A DNA stretch of 64,000 bases from Chitinimonas viridis (GCF_030409555.1 NZ_JAUFPU010000018.1:197937-261936), one strand, 5' to 3'. Shown: positions 6,878 to 16,530, counted from the stretch's first letter. Notes: generated by a model not told the origin, from the letters alone. Numbers and translations are program-made.

Positions 6878-9106
6878 CTACTTGGTATCAAACTCATACA
6901 CACCATCCCAGTCGGCGGGCGGCGGTGACTTGCGGAAGTGCGCAATACGGTCCAGATAAACCTGGTATAGCTTACAGTCCGGTCGCTGGTTCTTCAGGTT
7001 GATCAGCTGCATCTCAGCCAGGTCCCAGTTCTGGCCGCGATAGTGCTTGAGGGTGCCGTGGAACAGCTCGACCTCCTTCTTCACCGCCTTATCGACGGCC
7101 TCCACCGTGCCCAGGGGCTCGTAGATGGTGACGGGCTCATCCTTGCCCTTCACCCTTACCCGGTCCAGCTCCCGGAACACGATGCCATCCCTGACTGCCT
7201 CATGGGTTTGCTCACCCACGATCATACCCACACCATACTGCTTGGTAATACCCTCCAGCCGGGAGGCCAGGTTGACCGCATCGCCCATCACCGTATAGGC
7301 CTTACGTATCTGCGAGCCCATATCGCCCACCGTCATGCGGCCGGTATTGACGCCCACCCCGATATGGATCTCGGGCCAGCCCTTCTCGCGCATCTTGGGC
7401 CCAAGCGCCGCCATGGCACGCTGCATTTCCAGCCCGGCCAGCACCGCATTGCGTGCATGGTCAGGGTCATGGATGGGCGCGCCCCAGAAGGCCATCACAC
7501 AATCGCCCATGTATTTGTCGATGGTGCCCAGGTACTGGGTCCGTATCACATCCGACAGCGTGGTCAGAAACTCATTCATGAACCGCGTCAGCTCCTTCGG
7601 GTCCATGCTCTCCGAGATGGTGGTGAAACTGCGCACGTCCGAGAACAGCACCGTCAGCTCGCGGCTTTGCCCCTCCATCGAATACTTCTCGGGCTGCTCA
7701 CTCATCTTGGCCACCAGCTCGGGCGGCACATACTGGCCAAACAAGCTGGCCATCTGCTTCTTGTTGCGCGATTCAAAGAAGTAACCATACGACATGGAGA
7801 TCGCATACAGCAGCATAATGCTCAACAGCAGCGATGCCAGCGGCAGATCCAGCTGGGAGTATTTCCACAGTGCAAAATCGCCCACGACAACCAGTACGGC
7901 CAAGGCCGCCGTCACCACCGTACCCGGCAGCGGATTGAGCTTTACCAGGGCCAGCATCAAGGTCCCGCCCACCAACAGCAGCAAGACCATCTCAGCCCCG
8001 ATCAGGTAATCCGGCTTGGCGGGTAGGGTGTTGTCCAGCAGGCTAGCTATCAGGTTGGCATGCACCTCCACCCCCGGATAGACCGACTCCACCGGCGCCA
8101 CCCGCAAATCCAGCAGGCCGGGGGCCGTGGTGCCCACCAATACCAGGCGGCCAGAAATGGCGTCGACATCGGCCTTGCCATTGAGCACATCGGCAGCCGA
8201 TATGTACTTGAAGCTGCGTTGCCCGCCACGATAGGGCACCAGCGCGCGCACCGACTGATCCACCGGCACGGTCAGATGGTTGATTTTCAGGCCCTCCAGC
8301 GGCTGATAGGAACTCAGCCAGGAGTCCGTGCCATACAGCGGCACAATCTCGGGGAAGCTCAGATACGCACGCACCATGGCCAGCGAGAGCGACTCATAAT
8401 ACTTGCCCTCATGCTCAACCAGCATAGCCACCCTGCGCGTCACGCCATCAGAATCCGGCAACGGGTTGAAATGCCCGGCCAAGGTCGCCTGCTGCATCAA
8501 AACGGGCAGGTTGGCGCCATAGCCCGGCGCCGGAATAGGGTTGACGTTGCGCCCCTTGAACATGCCGGCTGGCAATACCGGCTTGGGTAGCTGCCCTGCC
8601 TTGCGGGCACCATCTTCAAAGCTGAAGTAATAGCCCAGCACCACCGGCTTTTCCTTGAGGCTGGCGGCAAACAGGCTGTCGTAGTCCAGCCTGCCTTCCA
8701 GCTCGCTCAGCTTGAGCCTGAAGTTGTCATCACCCTTGAACTCGGTCTCGGCCAGCCGCTTCAACACCGGCAGGCCCGAGCTCTCGTCCTTCTCGGCAAA
8801 CACAATGTCAAAGCCCACAGCCGCAGCCTTGTAATCCCCCGTCAACTTGTCCACCAACTGCGCTACGGTGTTGCGGGGCCAGGGCCAGCGCCCTACTTCG
8901 GCCAGGCTCTTCTCGTCCAGGTCCACCACCACCACGCGCGGGTCTACGCCACCCGGCATGGTCAGCACCACGCGGGCATCGTAGAGCCACAAATCCATCT
9001 GCTCCACCAGCCTTGGCCGCCAGAAGCTGGCGGCATAGCCCATGAAGTAGATCAGTACCAGCAGGCTCAGGGCGAGTTGCAGCCAGTATTTACGCAGCGT
9101 TTTCAT
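6878..9106 (-). CDS. CHASE2-domain class III adenylate cyclase
   Basis: The protein is 742 aa: an N-terminal transmembrane helix, a periplasmic CHASE2 sensor domain (about 35-350), three transmembrane helices (about 355-435), a class III cyclase domain (about 470-665) and a C-terminal tail of about 75 residues. Catalytic features are intact: metal Asp in FSDVRSFT and MGDCVMAFWG, the adenine-selecting Lys in DKYMGD and Asp in VMGDAVN, and the Asn/Arg of VNLASRLE. It should make cAMP from ATP in response to an unknown periplasmic signal. The kinase at 10718-13306 carries the same sensor type. Confidence 0.87.
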   Translation of the reverse strand: MKTLRKYWLQLALSLLVLIYFMGYAASFWRPRLVEQMDLWLYDARVVLTMPGGVDPRVVVVDLDEKSLAEVGRWPWPRNTVAQLVDKLTGDYKAAAVGFDIVFAEKDESSGLPVLKRLAETEFKGDDNFRLKLSELEGRLDYDSLFAASLKEKPVVLGYYFSFEDGARKAGQLPKPVLPAGMFKGRNVNPIPAPGYGANLPVLMQQATLAGHFNPLPDSDGVTRRVAMLVEHEGKYYESLSLAMVRAYLSFPEIVPLYGTDSWLSSYQPLEGLKINHLTVPVDQSVRALVPYRGGQRSFKYISAADVLNGKADVDAISGRLVLVGTTAPGLLDLRVAPVESVYPGVEVHANLIASLLDNTLPAKPDYLIGAEMVLLLLVGGTLMLALVKLNPLPGTVVTAALAVLVVVGDFALWKYSQLDLPLASLLLSIMLLYAISMSYGYFFESRNKKQMASLFGQYVPPELVAKMSEQPEKYSMEGQSRELTVLFSDVRSFTTISESMDPKELTRFMNEFLTTLSDVIRTQYLGTIDKYMGDCVMAFWGAPIHDPDHARNAVLAGLEMQRAMAALGPKMREKGWPEIHIGVGVNTGRMTVGDMGSQIRKAYTVMGDAVNLASRLEGITKQYGVGMIVGEQTHEAVRDGIVFRELDRVRVKGKDEPVTIYEPLGTVEAVDKAVKKEVELFHGTLKHYRGQNWDLAEMQLINLKNQRPDCKLYQVYLDRIAHFRKSPPPADWDGVYEFDTK

Positions 9107-9112
9107 GGCGCC

Positions 9113-9859
9113 TTACTTGTAGAAGAACTCCATCTTCACACCAGCCAGCTCGATCACATCCCGGTCGCTCAGCTCTTCCGCCTGCACCCCGATCTGCCGC
9201 CCGTTCACCAGCGGTCTGCTGGGGCCTTCCACATGGGTAATGAAATAGCCGGTGGGCCGCTTGGTAATGATGGCCACCTGCACGCCTGGCTTGCCCAGCG
9301 AGGTCAGGTTTTTCACCAGATCCAGCGCCTTGCCGGCATTGGCGCCGCTCAGCACCTTGATGGCGGCAGCCCGCGCCTCGGCAGCCGGTGCAGCAGCGGG
9401 CGTTGCGGCCGGCGGCAGCTCCATCACTGTGTCGCCCGCGCGATAGCTGGGCGTCGGACCCGGTGCGGCAGCCGGCGGCGCGGCCGGTGCCGTGGGTTTC
9501 ACCCCACCCGGCCGTATCACCATGGTCTTCTCAAAATCTTCCTGCGGCGCGCCAGCGGCGGCCTTGGCAGCCCCCTCGGCCATGAACTTGAGCTTGTACT
9601 TGCCCAGCTCCACCAAGTCCCCATCCTGCAGCAACTGCCGCTTGACCGGCTGGCCGTTCACCTGGGTGCCATTGGTGCTATCCAGGTCCTCCAGAAACAC
9701 ATCGGCCCCTATCATGCTGAGCCGGGCGTGCTCGCCCGACACCGCAAGATTGTCGATCTGCAGATCGTTATGAGGTTTGCGACCTATGGTCACCGTGTTC
9801 TTTTCCAACTTGAACTCGCGTAGCACCATGCCATCGAGACTCAAAATCAGTTTGGCCAT
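9113..9859 (-). CDS. FHA-domain phosphothreonine-binding protein
   Basis: The 248-aa protein has a canonical N-terminal forkhead-associated domain (GR, SGEH, DLDSTNGTQVNG motifs, residues about 20-95). An Ala/Pro-rich linker follows, then a weaker C-terminal FHA-like fold with a VNGRQIG motif. FHA domains bind phosphothreonine peptides, so it is a likely substrate reader or adaptor for the kinase and phosphatase encoded next to it. The linker contains Thr in EDFEKTMV, resembling FHA-linked phosphorylation sites; that is an inference. No type VI secretion genes are present, although kinase/phosphatase/FHA trios also occur there. Confidence 0.83.
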   Translation of the reverse strand: MAKLILSLDGMVLREFKLEKNTVTIGRKPHNDLQIDNLAVSGEHARLSMIGADVFLEDLDSTNGTQVNGQPVKRQLLQDGDLVELGKYKLKFMAEGAAKAAAGAPQEDFEKTMVIRPGGVKPTAPAAPPAAAPGPTPSYRAGDTVMELPPAATPAAAPAAEARAAAIKVLSGANAGKALDLVKNLTSLGKPGVQVAIITKRPTGYFITHVEGPSRPLVNGRQIGVQAEELSDRDVIELAGVKMEFFYK

Positions 9860-9877
9860 CTGCTTAGTCCTCTTATG

Positions 9878-10708
9878 TCAGCCTGCCAGCCAGCCAAACA
9901 GGCGAGCCCACAGACTGCGTTCGGCGGCAAAACTACGATTAATACGGATCAATATCACGGAAACATTATCGCGTCCGCCGTTGTCATTAGCCATCTGTAT
10001 CAATTGCTCGGCCGCCAGCGGTAAATTGCCCGACACTGTACTCAGCACCGCACCAATGTCGGCATCATCCACCATGTCGTTAAGACCATCCGAACAAAGC
10101 AGGTAGACATCGCCAACCTGCACCTCGAAATCATTCAATTCCGGATCCAGCTGTGGATCGATGCCGACCGCACGCGTCACCAGATTCTTGTTCTGTGACC
10201 GGCGCGCCTCATCGGGCGTAATCAGGCCATTATCCAGTTGCTCCTGCAGCAGCGAATGGTCGCGGGTCAGCGGACCGAACTCTGCGCCGCGCAGACGGTA
10301 CAGGCGCGAATCACCCACATGGGCCGAGGTCATACGGTTATCGTAGAACAAGGCCGATACCAGCGTGGTGCCCATCCCTGCGCACTGTGGCTGGCTCTGG
10401 GCAGTCTGGAAGATCGCCAGGTTGGCCTTTTCAATTTCCAGGCGCAGGATGCGATGGGCGGCAGACTTGCCGCTGAGCGCCTCCGGCACATGGGGCGGCA
10501 CCACCTCGATGGCCGCCTTGACGCCCTGGGCCAGCAAGGTGGTGGCAATGCCGCTGGCCACCTCACCCGCGTTATAGCCCCCCATACCGTCGGCCAATAT
10601 GGCCAGGCCACTGTCCGCCTCGAACACGATGGCGTCTTCATTGTGGCTGCGCACCATGCCGGCGTCGGTCAGCCCATACATCTCAATTGCGTGTGCAAGT
10701 GTCTTCAT
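9878..10708 (-). CDS. PP2C-family Ser/Thr protein phosphatase
   Basis: This 276-aa protein is of Stp/PP2C type. The metal-binding motifs are in order: NEDA near residue 24, ADGMGGYNAGE, GDSRLYRLR, TRAVG, and a C-terminal SDGLND followed by GRDNVSVILIRI. It would remove phosphate from Ser/Thr residues modified by the adjacent kinase and act in the cytoplasm. It starts 9 bases after the kinase gene ends and lies 18 bases before the FHA gene, so the three are probably cotranscribed. The length matches stand-alone bacterial PP2C phosphatases. Confidence 0.88.
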   Translation of the reverse strand: MKTLAHAIEMYGLTDAGMVRSHNEDAIVFEADSGLAILADGMGGYNAGEVASGIATTLLAQGVKAAIEVVPPHVPEALSGKSAAHRILRLEIEKANLAIFQTAQSQPQCAGMGTTLVSALFYDNRMTSAHVGDSRLYRLRGAEFGPLTRDHSLLQEQLDNGLITPDEARRSQNKNLVTRAVGIDPQLDPELNDFEVQVGDVYLLCSDGLNDMVDDADIGAVLSTVSGNLPLAAEQLIQMANDNGGRDNVSVILIRINRSFAAERSLWARLFGWLAG

Positions 10709-10717
10709 GGCAACCCC

Positions 10718-13306
10718 TTACAGTCCAGCCGCGCACTGCTTGAGCGCTTCGGCGAATTCCGCTCCGGTCTGGAAGCGCTCGTCCGCGTTCTTCTTCAAGG
10801 CGCGATCGATCACCGCCACGACGCTGGCAGGCAGGTTGGGGTTGAGTTCCCTGGGGTTGGTGTACGGCTCATTGGCAATACGGAACATCAGCTCCGCCAT
10901 GGATTCTCCCTTGAACGGCAGTGTGCCGACTGTCATCTGGTACAGCATCACGCCCAGGCTGAACAAGTCAGAGCGACCATCCACCTTCTTGCCGCTCAGC
11001 TGCTCCGGCGACATATAACTGGGCGTGCCCAGCACCATCCCGGTCTTGGTCTTGCTGGAATCCGTAATGCGGGCAATGCCAAAGTCGGTCACCTTGACGA
11101 TCTTGGTGTCCATCTCATACATGATGTTGGCCGGCTTGATATCCCGATGCGCCACGTGCTGTTTGTGGGCATAGTCCAGCGCCTCGGCAGTCTGGATGGC
11201 GATATTGACCACATCCGCCACCGGCAGCAGTTGGCCAGCCTTGGTATGCGGGGCCAGGTCCTTGCCCTTGAGGAATTCCATGGCGATATAGGCCAGGTCA
11301 TGCTCCTCGCCCGCATCGTAGATGGTCACGATATTCGGGTGGTTCAGCCGCCCGGCCGTTTCGGCCTCACGGAAGAAACGGCTGCGCGCCTCCTCCAGCT
11401 CATCCGCCTCGAACTCCTGGCTCAAGGCCATGGTCTTGATGGCCACCACCCGGCCTATCTTGGGGTCGCGCCCCAGATAAACCACGCCCATGGCGCCCTT
11501 GCCCAATTCCTTCTCCACCTGGTAGCGGCCCAGCATGGGCTTCTCTACCGCGCCACCATCGAGTATCAAGGTGCTGGCATTGCTGCGGTTGCCCGCACCG
11601 CCCAGTATCACCGTCTCGGCCATCTGCTTGGCCCGGTTCAGCTTCTGGTCCAGATCCTTGAACTTGGGGTTGAAGCCGGCCATATGCCGATACACCGACT
11701 CCGCCTTGTTGAACTGGCGCTTGCGCTCAAAATCCAGCGCCAAGTTGTACAAGGTATCCATCATGGTGTCGTCCATGGGAATCTTGCGGAACTTGTCAAA
11801 GGCCATATCCAGCTGGCCCTGAGTCTGGAAAGCCAGGCCAAGCATACGATTAGACTCCGCCGCCGACAGCTCGGATGCCTCGCTGCGGCGTTCGGTCATC
11901 AGGAAGCGCTTGGTGGTCAGCACCAGATGCCCGACGATCAGCAACGCGGCCGGCGTCATCATGGGCAGCCACAGCAGTTGGGTGGTCATCAGGACAAAAT
12001 GCGCCACCACCAGCACCACGAACAGGCCGCCCGTCACCATGGCCGCAGCTCCCGCACCCAGGCGCGGTAGCAGTGCGATCAGGTAGACTGCCACCAGCAG
12101 GCACAGCCCCAGCTGCACCCACACGCTCCAGCCGGGTGAAGAGAAATAATCCTGCTGCAGTATGCTGGAAACATTGTGTGCCAAGGACAGCACAGGCGGC
12201 GTGCCGGCCGAGATGGGCGTCACCATGGTGGTACCCAGGCCCGGTGCCGTCGGCCCGATCAGCACGATCTTGTCCTTGTACTTGGTGAACGGAATCTTGC
12301 CGCTGGCTACATCGTAGAAAGAATCCACGGGTATCGCCGAGCGGCCATCCACATCCGGGTAGTAATAGGTCAAGAAGGTGGAATACGATTGGGTCTTGAT
12401 GTTGATGCCACCCAGTTGCACCGACTCGCCCAGATTCACCGTCACCTGCTTGGGCGCCAGGTTCAAACTCTTGGCTGCCGTCAGCAACGACAGGGAGGGG
12501 TAGATCTCATCGTAATAACGCAGTACCAGTGGCTCCTCGCGTACCACGCCATCGGCCGCATCGGGCCGCACGGTCAAATGCCCCACGCCGGCAGCCTTTT
12601 CTCCTATGCGGGGAATGGGCGGCACCATATACATGGTCGGAATCGGCCAGCCAGACGCCGGGTCACCGGCCACACCCACCTCGTTCTTCAGGACATAAGC
12701 CGGGGTTTCTTCCTCGGGGTTGCCTACCGGCTCGCCCAGTTCCAGCAACATGGGCAGCAGCACATTGCCCGCCTTGCCCACGCTATCGGCCAGCTGCTTG
12801 TCGAAATCCAGCTGGCTGACGGCCCCCTCCAGCAGGGCGCCAAACTTGTCCGGCGCAGGCGCCGCCGCAGGCTCGGCCGGTATCACCGTGCCATCGGCAG
12901 CGATGGTCGGCTGTGCCGCCGCAGCGGCGGCAGCAGCAGCCTCGCCATGCTGCTTGCGATAGATGTCGAGCAATTGCTTGAGGTAATCGGCCCCCTTGTC
13001 CTGCTGCGGCTCGGTGTAGAACACCGTGCTGGTGATCACCTTGGGCTTGGCTGCTGCCAGCTTGTTGATGAAATCGGCATGGACATCGCGCGACCAGGGC
13101 CAGCGGCCAATGTTGTCGAGGCTCTGCTGGTCTATCGCAATCACGGCAATACGGTCGTTTGGGGTACGGCTGGTCATGCCCACACCGGTGTCGTAGGCCT
13201 TGCGCTCCAGCCCGGCCAGCACATTGGTGCCTATACCGGCGATGGCAAAAACCACCACGACCACGATGCCGACAAACCAGTCAGCCTTCCAAAAAGCACG
13301 CTTCAT
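10718..13306 (-). CDS. CHASE2-domain Ser/Thr protein kinase
   Basis: The protein is 862 aa: a transmembrane helix, a periplasmic CHASE2 domain (about 30-370) interrupted by an Ala-rich low-complexity stretch, three transmembrane helices (about 375-455), a TPR-like segment (about 480-560), and a C-terminal Hanks-type kinase (about 600-860). Kinase motifs are complete: GKGAMGVVYLG, VAIK, HRDIKPANIMYE, DFGIA and GTPSYMSPEQL. Putting the sensor at the N-terminus and kinase at the C-terminus reverses the PknB/PASTA order. It is the first gene of the signalling block. Likely clients are the FHA protein, the cyclase and the GAF proteins; none is proven. Confidence 0.87.
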   Translation of the reverse strand: MKRAFWKADWFVGIVVVVVFAIAGIGTNVLAGLERKAYDTGVGMTSRTPNDRIAVIAIDQQSLDNIGRWPWSRDVHADFINKLAAAKPKVITSTVFYTEPQQDKGADYLKQLLDIYRKQHGEAAAAAAAAAQPTIAADGTVIPAEPAAAPAPDKFGALLEGAVSQLDFDKQLADSVGKAGNVLLPMLLELGEPVGNPEEETPAYVLKNEVGVAGDPASGWPIPTMYMVPPIPRIGEKAAGVGHLTVRPDAADGVVREEPLVLRYYDEIYPSLSLLTAAKSLNLAPKQVTVNLGESVQLGGINIKTQSYSTFLTYYYPDVDGRSAIPVDSFYDVASGKIPFTKYKDKIVLIGPTAPGLGTTMVTPISAGTPPVLSLAHNVSSILQQDYFSSPGWSVWVQLGLCLLVAVYLIALLPRLGAGAAAMVTGGLFVVLVVAHFVLMTTQLLWLPMMTPAALLIVGHLVLTTKRFLMTERRSEASELSAAESNRMLGLAFQTQGQLDMAFDKFRKIPMDDTMMDTLYNLALDFERKRQFNKAESVYRHMAGFNPKFKDLDQKLNRAKQMAETVILGGAGNRSNASTLILDGGAVEKPMLGRYQVEKELGKGAMGVVYLGRDPKIGRVVAIKTMALSQEFEADELEEARSRFFREAETAGRLNHPNIVTIYDAGEEHDLAYIAMEFLKGKDLAPHTKAGQLLPVADVVNIAIQTAEALDYAHKQHVAHRDIKPANIMYEMDTKIVKVTDFGIARITDSSKTKTGMVLGTPSYMSPEQLSGKKVDGRSDLFSLGVMLYQMTVGTLPFKGESMAELMFRIANEPYTNPRELNPNLPASVVAVIDRALKKNADERFQTGAEFAEALKQCAAGL

Positions 13307-13462
13307 TATTTCTCCCTGGCCCAGTTACTATTTCGGGCTGTAGGAAGATTAGATGGCAAAGGCGCGCAACGCCAGCCTCCAAGCCATTTTCGCGGGGTAA
13401 AAAGTCGGCTTGCAGACAACTTCATCAGCAGTTACCGCGCGCAAAAGGCAGCGTGAACGGGG

Positions 13463-14311
13463 TCAAAATACGATCAGCGGCTTGATCTTGCGGCCAAATT
13501 CCCGCCAGGCATCAGGGTGATACTCTTCCAGGTGACGGTGATCGCGGCGCCAGCCAAACAAGGTCAAGGCAGCACCGGCAAACTGCAGGGGCATGTTGTC
13601 ATACTCCGACAGACTGACCATCAGTTCCGCCTCGAACAGATGCCGCACGTCCACATTGATCAGCACTTCCGCCTCGGCTAGGCGCGCCAGCTCCACCATG
13701 GCCTGCCGTTCTTCGCCCTCATCCAGCAGCGCCAGCAATTCATCCACGGCTTCCAGCGCATCGGCCTCATGTAGGCGCAGCCCCAGCCACTCCACGGTTT
13801 TGGGGTCGCGCTGCCGCAACCAGCTATCGGGCTCCATCCAGCCGAACAGGCTCACCCCGGCGCGCAGGAAGGCATCATGGTTGGCGGCAATGTCGCAGCA
13901 TACCCACAACATGCCGTCTTCAAACAGCTGCCACAGCAAGGGATCGCGCGCCCCCGCGTCGCGCAGCTCAAAGGCGTCCAGCACGGCGGCGAGCTTGGCC
14001 ATGGCCTCCTCCTCCGTGCCTTGTTCGTTCAACTCCGCCAGTTTCTCGATATGCGGCCGCAGCAGCGCCTCCGCCTCCACCTCGCGCGGGTCGCGCTCGC
14101 TATCAGGCGGCACCACCGGCTGCGGCGGGGTACGGCTCATCTCCGACGACTGCCACATGGCCTCCTCAAATGCCAGGCGCAGCGCCTGAAACCCCTCCGG
14201 GTCCTCCTCCGGCCTGGTGGCCTTGAGCAGGCGGGCATAGGTACGCTTGATCTCGCGCTCATCAGGCGTAGGCGCCAGCCCCAGGCGGTCCCAGCATTTC
14301 ATATCAGACAT
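13463..14311 (-). CDS. J-domain-like co-chaperone, small partner of HscC
   Basis: The 282-aa protein has an N-terminal J-like domain (residues about 4-50) whose helix II reads IKRTYARLLKATRPEEDPEG. The HPD tripeptide that activates Hsp70 is replaced by RPE. The rest is acidic, helical and unrecognised. It ends the minus-strand locus with hscC and a second J-protein, recalling E. coli hscC with its J-type neighbours DjlB and DjlC. By inference it delivers substrates to, or tunes, HscC. An alternative start lies three codons downstream. Confidence 0.7.
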   Translation of the reverse strand: MSDMKCWDRLGLAPTPDEREIKRTYARLLKATRPEEDPEGFQALRLAFEEAMWQSSEMSRTPPQPVVPPDSERDPREVEAEALLRPHIEKLAELNEQGTEEEAMAKLAAVLDAFELRDAGARDPLLWQLFEDGMLWVCCDIAANHDAFLRAGVSLFGWMEPDSWLRQRDPKTVEWLGLRLHEADALEAVDELLALLDEGEERQAMVELARLAEAEVLINVDVRHLFEAELMVSLSEYDNMPLQFAGAALTLFGWRRDHRHLEEYHPDAWREFGRKIKPLIVF

Positions 14312-14526
14312 GGCATTCGGCTTTCAGCACTGCCGCCGGCTCTCCGGGGCAATGGGGTTCGGTTCAGAAAAGCAGGTGGTGCGCCCACGCAAGCGCGGCC
14401 AGCAGTACTTTATTCGCAGCGACCGGTAACCTGTTCAAGGTCTGTGCGCCTCATCTCGGTCCGCTGGCTTCGCTGCCCATGCAAGCCGCAAGGATAAGGC
14501 ACAAACGGCGCCGCGGGCGGATACCC

Positions 14527-16530
14527 TCAGCGGCTTGCGGCACCGCCCTCATCCGGCGCGGCAACAGGCTTGCCCGCCTGACGCTCCAGCCAAAACCATA
14601 GTGTCGCAGCAAATGCCAGCGTGGCAAACGCCAGTGCCAGCCAGCTCTCGATCTCCATGATCGCCAGGCTGGCCGTACCGACAAATGCCGCCAGCAAGGC
14701 GCACGCCAAGACCGACAAGGGTCCGAAACCATTGCGGGCAGCACGCGCCAACACATCCTGCCGCTCAGGCTGGCGATGCAAACCCGTCAGCCTGCGCCAG
14801 CCCTTCTGCACGGCAGCAACAGACAAAACCAGCGCTGCTGGCAGGGCACACATGGTGGCCAACCAGAGCAGCACCCGCCAAGCCAGCGCCAGCTCCTCCA
14901 GGTTCAGGATACCCATGGCCGGCAGTATCGCGGGTAGCCAGCAGGCGACCAGCCCATGCCACCAGCCCCCCTGCAGGCTCAGCCTGTCCTGCCGCCAGAA
15001 AGCCACCCGCTCGGGGGCAATACGCGCAAACAAGGCCGGCCAATGCTGTTCGACATAGGCCAGCACATGCCGCACCCGCAACTGCAGCGGGAAGCGCCCT
15101 GCCAGCCAGTGCTGGCGCCATACGGGCATGGGCTGCAGCAGCGCATGCAGCGCCGCCGCATCGGTATCCGTCTGCTGCGCCCCATCGGCCGCCATTTCGC
15201 ACCAGCGCTGCCAGACCCGCTCCTGGTCCAGTTGTCCGCACAGCCAGGCCGCCGCGCCGCTGAGGCCCTCGCAACTTTGGCCATCGGCATCCTGCCAGCC
15301 AGCCCAGCGCGCCAGCGCTCCCCATAGCAGCAGGGACTGTTCCGACTCCTCCTGCCACAATATCGCCAGCCGCTCAGCCATGGCATGCCGGGCCGCTCCG
15401 TCCACCCAGGCCGGATCATCAAAGCCCGCCCGCAAGGCCGCCATACGCGCGACCTCATCCTGCTGGTCGGCCGCCTCCAGGGCCTGCTGCATGCGCTGCG
15501 CGCACAGCTGGTAAACCCGGCCACCCGCGCGGCTCAGCCAGCTTTGTGGCCAGCCGGTCCAATCGGCCTGCGGATCAAGCCAGCCGTCCTCCCTGGCCGT
15601 AAGCAGCAAGGCCTCCGGGTCCAGCTCCTGTGCGAAAGCGGCATGGCACAGCCGCTCCAGCTTGGCCAGCAGGCTAGCCGGTTCCGCCGTCTGTCCCGGC
15701 TGCGCCACCAGCTCAGACAGCTGGCACAGCATCATCTCATCGGGTGCCATGGTGGGCGCAGAGCTGAGGAAATCATCAAGCCAGCCGGCCCAGGCAATAA
15801 CCGCCCGCAGCAACAGCATGGGCGGTTCCGTCCTGCCGCGCAGCCAATTGGCCAGCACCTGCTTGAGCATGTCGCGCCCATCCAGCGATTCCCACCGCGA
15901 TGCCCGCACGATCAGTTCAAACCGCGCCACCGCCCGCGACTCGCTCTCCTCCAGCGCCGCCGCAATCAGCTTTACCGCCTTCTGGGCGTGGATATAAGCG
16001 CAACGCGACCGCGCTCTGGCCAGCCACTCCATGGGCGCATCACCCGTACGAGGCGCCTCACCCAGCCAGCCGTACTGCTCGGCCAGCCCCAGCACCTGCT
16101 CATCGTCCATGTCCCGGTCAAATGCCACCTGCCGCAAGGCCTCGCGGGCCTGATCACGTGGGGCGCCGGCATCACGCTGCCAAACGGTACGTACAGTCGG
16201 CTGCGAGGGCATCTCCACCCGTGTCTCTGCCATGGCGGATACCGCTGCAGCCGGCGACGCCATACTGGCGGGCCGCTCATCGGCCGGCGCTAATGCGCCT
16301 GGCACCACCGTTGCCGAGACCTCGCCCTCAGGCGCGGCCACCGCCTCGCCGCCTTGCACCTGCATGGCCTGCCAGCGCGACCAGCCCAGCGCATGCTCAT
16401 AGGCCTCGCGCAGCCGCACAAAACCCGCAGCATCGTCCTCCGGCCGGGTCTGCTTCAGCCTGGCCGCGTAGGCGCGCCGTATGGCACGCTCATCGGTGGT
16501 TTCGGCCAGGCCCAGTACATCCCACGGCAT
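14527..16530 (-). CDS. Membrane-anchored J-domain-like protein, large partner of HscC
   Basis: The 667-aa protein begins with a J-like domain (residues 1-50; AIRRAYAARLKQTRPEDDAA) in which HPD again reads RPE. A long Trp- and Ala-rich helical region (about 110-520) follows, then several hydrophobic segments near residues 530-650 that look like membrane helices. The start overlaps the hscC stop (TAATG), so translation is coupled. The J domain would face the cytoplasm and recruit HscC to the inner membrane. The middle region resembles no domain I can name. Confidence 0.7.
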   Translation of the reverse strand: MPWDVLGLAETTDERAIRRAYAARLKQTRPEDDAAGFVRLREAYEHALGWSRWQAMQVQGGEAVAAPEGEVSATVVPGALAPADERPASMASPAAAVSAMAETRVEMPSQPTVRTVWQRDAGAPRDQAREALRQVAFDRDMDDEQVLGLAEQYGWLGEAPRTGDAPMEWLARARSRCAYIHAQKAVKLIAAALEESESRAVARFELIVRASRWESLDGRDMLKQVLANWLRGRTEPPMLLLRAVIAWAGWLDDFLSSAPTMAPDEMMLCQLSELVAQPGQTAEPASLLAKLERLCHAAFAQELDPEALLLTAREDGWLDPQADWTGWPQSWLSRAGGRVYQLCAQRMQQALEAADQQDEVARMAALRAGFDDPAWVDGAARHAMAERLAILWQEESEQSLLLWGALARWAGWQDADGQSCEGLSGAAAWLCGQLDQERVWQRWCEMAADGAQQTDTDAAALHALLQPMPVWRQHWLAGRFPLQLRVRHVLAYVEQHWPALFARIAPERVAFWRQDRLSLQGGWWHGLVACWLPAILPAMGILNLEELALAWRVLLWLATMCALPAALVLSVAAVQKGWRRLTGLHRQPERQDVLARAARNGFGPLSVLACALLAAFVGTASLAIMEIESWLALAFATLAFAATLWFWLERQAGKPVAAPDEGGAASR

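Noticed and set aside
5418-6959. 513-codon plus-strand frame across the ATPase and phosphodiesterase genes
   Set aside because: It crosses two real genes and their boundary, with no recognisable domain.
10238-12070. 610-codon plus-strand frame opposite the kinase and phosphatase genes
   Set aside because: It spans two convincingly annotated minus-strand genes, has no ribosome site and its composition (His, Gln, Arg, Leu) is typical of antisense frames.
9113-13306. Type VI secretion post-translational control genes (PpkA/PppA/Fha)
   Set aside because: The kinase/phosphatase/FHA trio resembles T6SS control genes, but no Tss, Hcp, VgrG or ClpV gene is nearby and the kinase has a CHASE2 sensor.
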